Program-made: the position numbers and the translations under genes
DNA from: DAOTVD01 sp034437075
GTDB lineage: Bacteria > Chloroflexota > Anaerolineae > Aggregatilineales > J027
Length of the DNA: 8,897 nucleotides
NCBI GenBank assembly: GCA_034437075.1
Contig: DAOTVD010000284.1
Location: 1-8,897, forward strand
Direction: 5' to 3'
The notes under the pieces: generated by a model
What the model saw: the letters and a program-made list of their open reading frames with translations, nothing else
Told to the model about the DNA's origin: nothing
Database searches by the model: none
Shown: positions 6,653 to 8,897 of the stretch, one piece after another
Layout: each line of letters begins with the position of its first letter
How positions within the stretch are numbered: the stretch's first letter is position 1

Positions 6653-7476
6653 CCTTTGTAGATGCGGGTGCCCAGTTTTTCGCCCGCCAAGGCGCGCGTG
6701 ATATTGCCTTCTTCGAGCCCGTTTACGATCACGACTTCAGTCACCGTGCGCGCGTTGATGAGTGCATCCAGCATTGTGCGCTCGACGGGCAAATCATTCA
6801 AATCGCGCGCGATGAGGTCTTGCGCAGAAATCTCAGCGATTAGTTCGGCGTTCGCGTCTTTCTTGGGGTCGGCGGTGTAGAGGCCGGCTTCGTCCTTCAC
6901 CAAGATGCAACGCTTGGCGCCCAGGGTTTCGGCGAGCAAAAAGGTGCCGACGTCCGTCCGGTTGGGCGGGATACGGCCCACGGGCGGGGGTTCCTCCCAC
7001 AGGTGATAAGGCGGCATAGCGGGCATCACCGGAATCCCGCCCAACATCAGATAGCCCGGCAGTTTCGTGGCGTCATCCCGTGCGATTTTCACGCCACCAT
7101 GCGGCGCCAGCAGAATCGACAGCATGAGGGCATTTTGTTCGCTAATGGACGCGCCAAGCTGGGCCAAAATCCCGGTCGGCATGCCCAAATCCAGCGCAAT
7201 GGAATAGGCATGGCGGCTACGTGTGCCGCCGCCCGTCATTAGCAAAATTTCATGCTCTTTGCGCGCGGCGACAACTTCTTCCAAGATGGGCAATACGACC
7301 TTCGCGCCCCGGTCAATAATACTCTGGCCGCCCAATTTCATGACGTTTAAGTTGGGCAAAGGGCGGAAGATGTCGTCCGTTTCCGTTTTGGCCAGCAATT
7401 CTTTATCCATCATGGATTCGGCCACGAATTCAGTCTCGATGTGCAGTCGTCCGCTCTTGTCTCGTTTCAAACTCAT
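6649..7476 (-). CDS. Molybdenum storage protein subunit-like amino acid kinase family protein
   Basis: A 275-residue amino-acid-kinase-fold protein (the UMP kinase-like superfamily) that most resembles the subunits of the Azotobacter molybdenum storage protein, an alpha3-beta3 cage that uses ATP to pack polyoxomolybdate. Visible features: NVMKLGGQSIIDRGA (44-58) with Lys47 at the phosphate site, LMTGGGTRSRHAYS (79-92), GILAQLGAS (102-110), MPPYHLWEEPPPVGRIPP (154-171), NRTDVGTFLLAETLGA (172-187), KDEAGLYTADP (194-204), and VVIVNGLEEGNITRALAGE (248-266). The N-terminal 40 residues precede the fold, as in MoSto subunits. The ATG at 7476 has GGAGA (7486-7490) nine bases upstream. Only one subunit gene is present, so a homo-oligomer is likely. 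It overlaps the TiaS-like gene by four bases. Actual Mo or W binding is inferred; a different oxyanion or a small-molecule kinase role remains possible. Bona fide UMP kinase (pyrH) is unlikely given the PPY-RIPP segment. Confidence 0.85.
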   Translation of the reverse strand: MSLKRDKSGRLHIETEFVAESMMDKELLAKTETDDIFRPLPNLNVMKLGGQSIIDRGAKVVLPILEEVVAARKEHEILLMTGGGTRSRHAYSIALDLGMPTGILAQLGASISEQNALMLSILLAPHGGVKIARDDATKLPGYLMLGGIPVMPAMPPYHLWEEPPPVGRIPPNRTDVGTFLLAETLGAKRCILVKDEAGLYTADPKKDANAELIAEISAQDLIARDLNDLPVERTMLDALINARTVTEVVIVNGLEEGNITRALAGEKLGTRIYKG

Positions 7477-7523
7477 CTCAGAGATTCTCCATACCTTATC
7501 ACGATTTAACGGTTATTTGACGT

Positions 7524-7552
7524 ATTGTGCCCATTCGATTTTGGTATCGCAA
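7524..7552 (-). promoter_or_regulatory. Candidate promoter for the MoSto-like/TiaS-like gene pair
   Basis: On the minus strand TTGCGA (7547-7552) and CACAAT (7524-7529) are separated by 17 bases; each matches consensus at four of six positions. The predicted start near 7517 gives a leader of about 41 bases. No other pair in the 162-base divergent region looked better on this strand, and no obvious molybdate-regulator (ModE-type) palindrome was seen. Confidence 0.4.
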
Positions 7553-7583
7553 AGTGGCGTTCAGCAAAGCTGGCTCTCAAGAA

Positions 7584-7592
7584 TGCTACAAT
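7584..7592 (+). promoter_or_regulatory. Extended -10 promoter for the secreted hydrolase
   Basis: TGCTACAAT combines a TACAAT -10 box (7587-7592) with the TG of an extended -10 element, which can compensate for the lack of a good -35 box; none is visible 16-18 bases upstream. The start would fall near 7599, leaving a leader of about 40 bases that contains the AAGGA ribosome site. Confidence 0.5.
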
Positions 7593-7626
7593 GTGAACAC
7601 GATGATAACCAATCGACCTCTCAACG

Positions 7627-7631
7627 AAGGA
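7627..7631 (+). promoter_or_regulatory. Shine-Dalgarno that selects the second ATG of the secreted hydrolase
   Basis: AAGGA ends one base before an in-frame ATG at 7633 but seven bases before the ATG at 7639. Only the second has workable spacing, so the protein most likely begins MLKRLV, which also gives a cleaner signal peptide with basic residues right after the Met. Confidence 0.65.
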
Positions 7632-7638
7632 CATGAGC

Positions 7639-8892
7639 ATGTTAAAACGACTAGTATATCCTCTGCTGGTGATGCTGGGTAGTATGTTGGTCTTCAGCCC
7701 GGCTACCGCTCAGCGACCAGATGCGCCGACCTATGGCCAAACGGGGCCGTATACCGTCGGCACCCAAGAACTGATGCTGGCGGATGAGGCGCGCCCCTTG
7801 CCCGTGACGATTTGGTATCCTACGCAGGCCGACGCGGAAACGGGCACGCGCGTCACCTATCGGGATAGCCTGATCTCGTTTGAAGGAAATGCCCTGGCGG
7901 ATGCCCCCCCCGCATCGGCAGATGGCCCCTATCCACTGGTGATTTATTCCCATGGCAGCATGGGCTATCGTTTCGTCAGCAGCTTTTTCACCGAACACCT
8001 GGCCAGTTATGGTTTTGTGGTGCTAGCGCCCAATCATCCCGGTAACACCGCCGTGGATTCTGTCACCAATCCTCAATCGTTTGTGAGCAATATCGGCACC
8101 AACTATGCCCAGCGCCCGCTGGATGTCTTGCGTGTGCTGGATTTTGCCGAAGCCTTAACGGCCCCCGAGGGCGATTTGGCGGGCCTGATTGATATGGAAC
8201 GGGTAGCAGTGACCGGGCATTCATTTGGGGGCTACACGACGCTATCGGTCGCAGGCGCCCAACTAGATTTAACCCCGGTGCAAGAGCGCTGCGAGGGCGT
8301 CGAAGTCAATATCGAAGACTTCCAGCCCTCATTTATGATGGAAGAAGATGATGCCGAAGCCGAGGCAGAAGCCTTTCAGCAATTCTCCTGCCTCGTAACG
8401 ACACAGATTGAAGCGATTGCCGAGCAACGCGGCCTAAACGCGCCCCCCGATGGGCCTTTCCCATCCACAAGCGACCCACGTATTGATGCCATTATCACAA
8501 TGGCTCCGTCTGGCGGGGAAGTGCTCACCAACCTGGATGCCGTGGATGTACCCGCGCTGACCCTGGTCGGTTCCTTAGATGCCACCACCCCGCCGCAGGA
8601 GGATGCGTACGTCTTGCACGCCGGCTTAGGCAGTGCCCCAAGCGTGTTGGTCACGTTTACGGGGGCCGGGCATTATGTCTTCATTGACGAATGTATCGAC
8701 TTGTTCATTGCCTTTGGTGCCTTTGGCTTATGCTCCGATCCGGTTTGGGATATGCAGCGCGTGCATGATCTGACCAACCATTTTTCGACCGCTTTTCTGC
8801 TGTGGCAATTACAAGATGATACCGCCGCCGAAAATAGCCTGACAGACGATACAGTAGATTTTCGGATGGTGGAATTTGAGCGCGCGCCCTGA
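7639..8892 (+). CDS. Secreted alpha/beta hydrolase (PAF-acetylhydrolase/dienelactone-hydrolase type)
   Basis: A 417-residue exported hydrolase. Residues 1-24 form a signal peptide: K3/R4, a hydrophobic core LVYPLLVMLGSMLVF, and an A-T-A cleavage site before Q25. The mature part shows VTIWYPTQ (56-63), YPLVIYSHGSMGYR (98-111) with the oxyanion loop, ASYGFVVLAPNHPGN (122-136), nucleophile GHSFGG (193-198) with Ser195, acid Asp314 in VGSLDATTPP, and His345 in GAGHYVF. This order and the NHPGN motif are typical of secreted PAF-acetylhydrolase-like and dienelactone-hydrolase-like esterases; the substrate is unknown. Residues 219-250 form an acidic insertion (EEDDAEAEAEAF) between core strands, probably a lid. 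Four cysteines (218, 251, 352, 365) could form two disulfides outside the cell. It is divergent from the MoSto-like pair, with its own extended -10 promoter, and no downstream gene is visible. Confidence 0.92.
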   Translation: MLKRLVYPLLVMLGSMLVFSPATAQRPDAPTYGQTGPYTVGTQELMLADEARPLPVTIWYPTQADAETGTRVTYRDSLISFEGNALADAPPASADGPYPLVIYSHGSMGYRFVSSFFTEHLASYGFVVLAPNHPGNTAVDSVTNPQSFVSNIGTNYAQRPLDVLRVLDFAEALTAPEGDLAGLIDMERVAVTGHSFGGYTTLSVAGAQLDLTPVQERCEGVEVNIEDFQPSFMMEEDDAEAEAEAFQQFSCLVTTQIEAIAEQRGLNAPPDGPFPSTSDPRIDAIITMAPSGGEVLTNLDAVDVPALTLVGSLDATTPPQEDAYVLHAGLGSAPSVLVTFTGAGHYVFIDECIDLFIAFGAFGLCSDPVWDMQRVHDLTNHFSTAFLLWQLQDDTAAENSLTDDTVDFRMVEFERAP

Positions 8893-8897
8893 TGCCG

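Noticed and set aside
6649..7476. Uridylate kinase (pyrH)
   Set aside because: It shares the fold, but the PPY-HLWEE-RIPP loop, the N-terminal extension and the C-terminal VNGLEEGNITRALAGE match MoSto subunits better.
7477..7638. Molybdenum cofactor riboswitch or ModE site before the MoSto-like gene
   Set aside because: The region is short, and I saw no large paired structure or long palindrome of the expected kind.
1..8897. CRISPR arrays, insertion sequences, tRNA genes, attachment sites
   Set aside because: No regularly spaced repeats, transposase-like protein, terminal inverted repeats or cloverleaf sequence were seen by eye on either strand.

Overview
This 8.9 kb window is a gene-dense piece of a bacterial chromosome. 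It carries housekeeping genes beside several poorly characterised ones. Protein style (a SigA-type sigma factor with a short acidic N-terminus, a DUF177/YceD protein, an MFS-spermidine synthase fusion, a TiaS-like protein) and the moderately GC-rich, short-intergenic layout fit an environmental Chloroflexota bacterium, perhaps Anaerolineae. That assignment is inference, as no rRNA or other firm marker is present. No mobile element, tRNA, rRNA or CRISPR array was seen. No gene-free stretch exceeds 300 bases: the longest gaps are 1661-1834 and 7477-7638, and both hold promoter-like sequence.

Left block (1-4096, minus strand). Transcription runs leftward from a 12-13 helix membrane protein fused to a spermidine-synthase-like domain (1835-4096). 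After a 174-base gap with a near-consensus promoter comes a YceD/DUF177 protein (1109-1660), and 20 bases later a principal-type sigma-70 factor (1-1088) that runs off the window edge. YceD and sigma probably form one transcript; the usual YceD partner rpmF is absent between them.

Middle block (4185-5976, plus strand). Divergent from the membrane protein is a compact set: a cytosolic alpha/beta hydrolase, a 147-residue protein of unknown function whose start overlaps the hydrolase stop (ATGA), and peptide deformylase (def).

Right block. Converging on def, with an 8-base overlap of the 3' ends, is a minus-strand gene pair (5969-7476). Its first gene is an amino-acid-kinase-fold protein resembling the subunits of the molybdenum storage protein. 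Its second gene is translationally coupled by an ATGA overlap and encodes a short protein resembling the N-terminal ATP-using half of archaeal TiaS. This pair is the most interesting candidate system here. Divergent from it, a secreted alpha/beta hydrolase of the PAF-acetylhydrolase/dienelactone-hydrolase type fills the right end (7639-8892).
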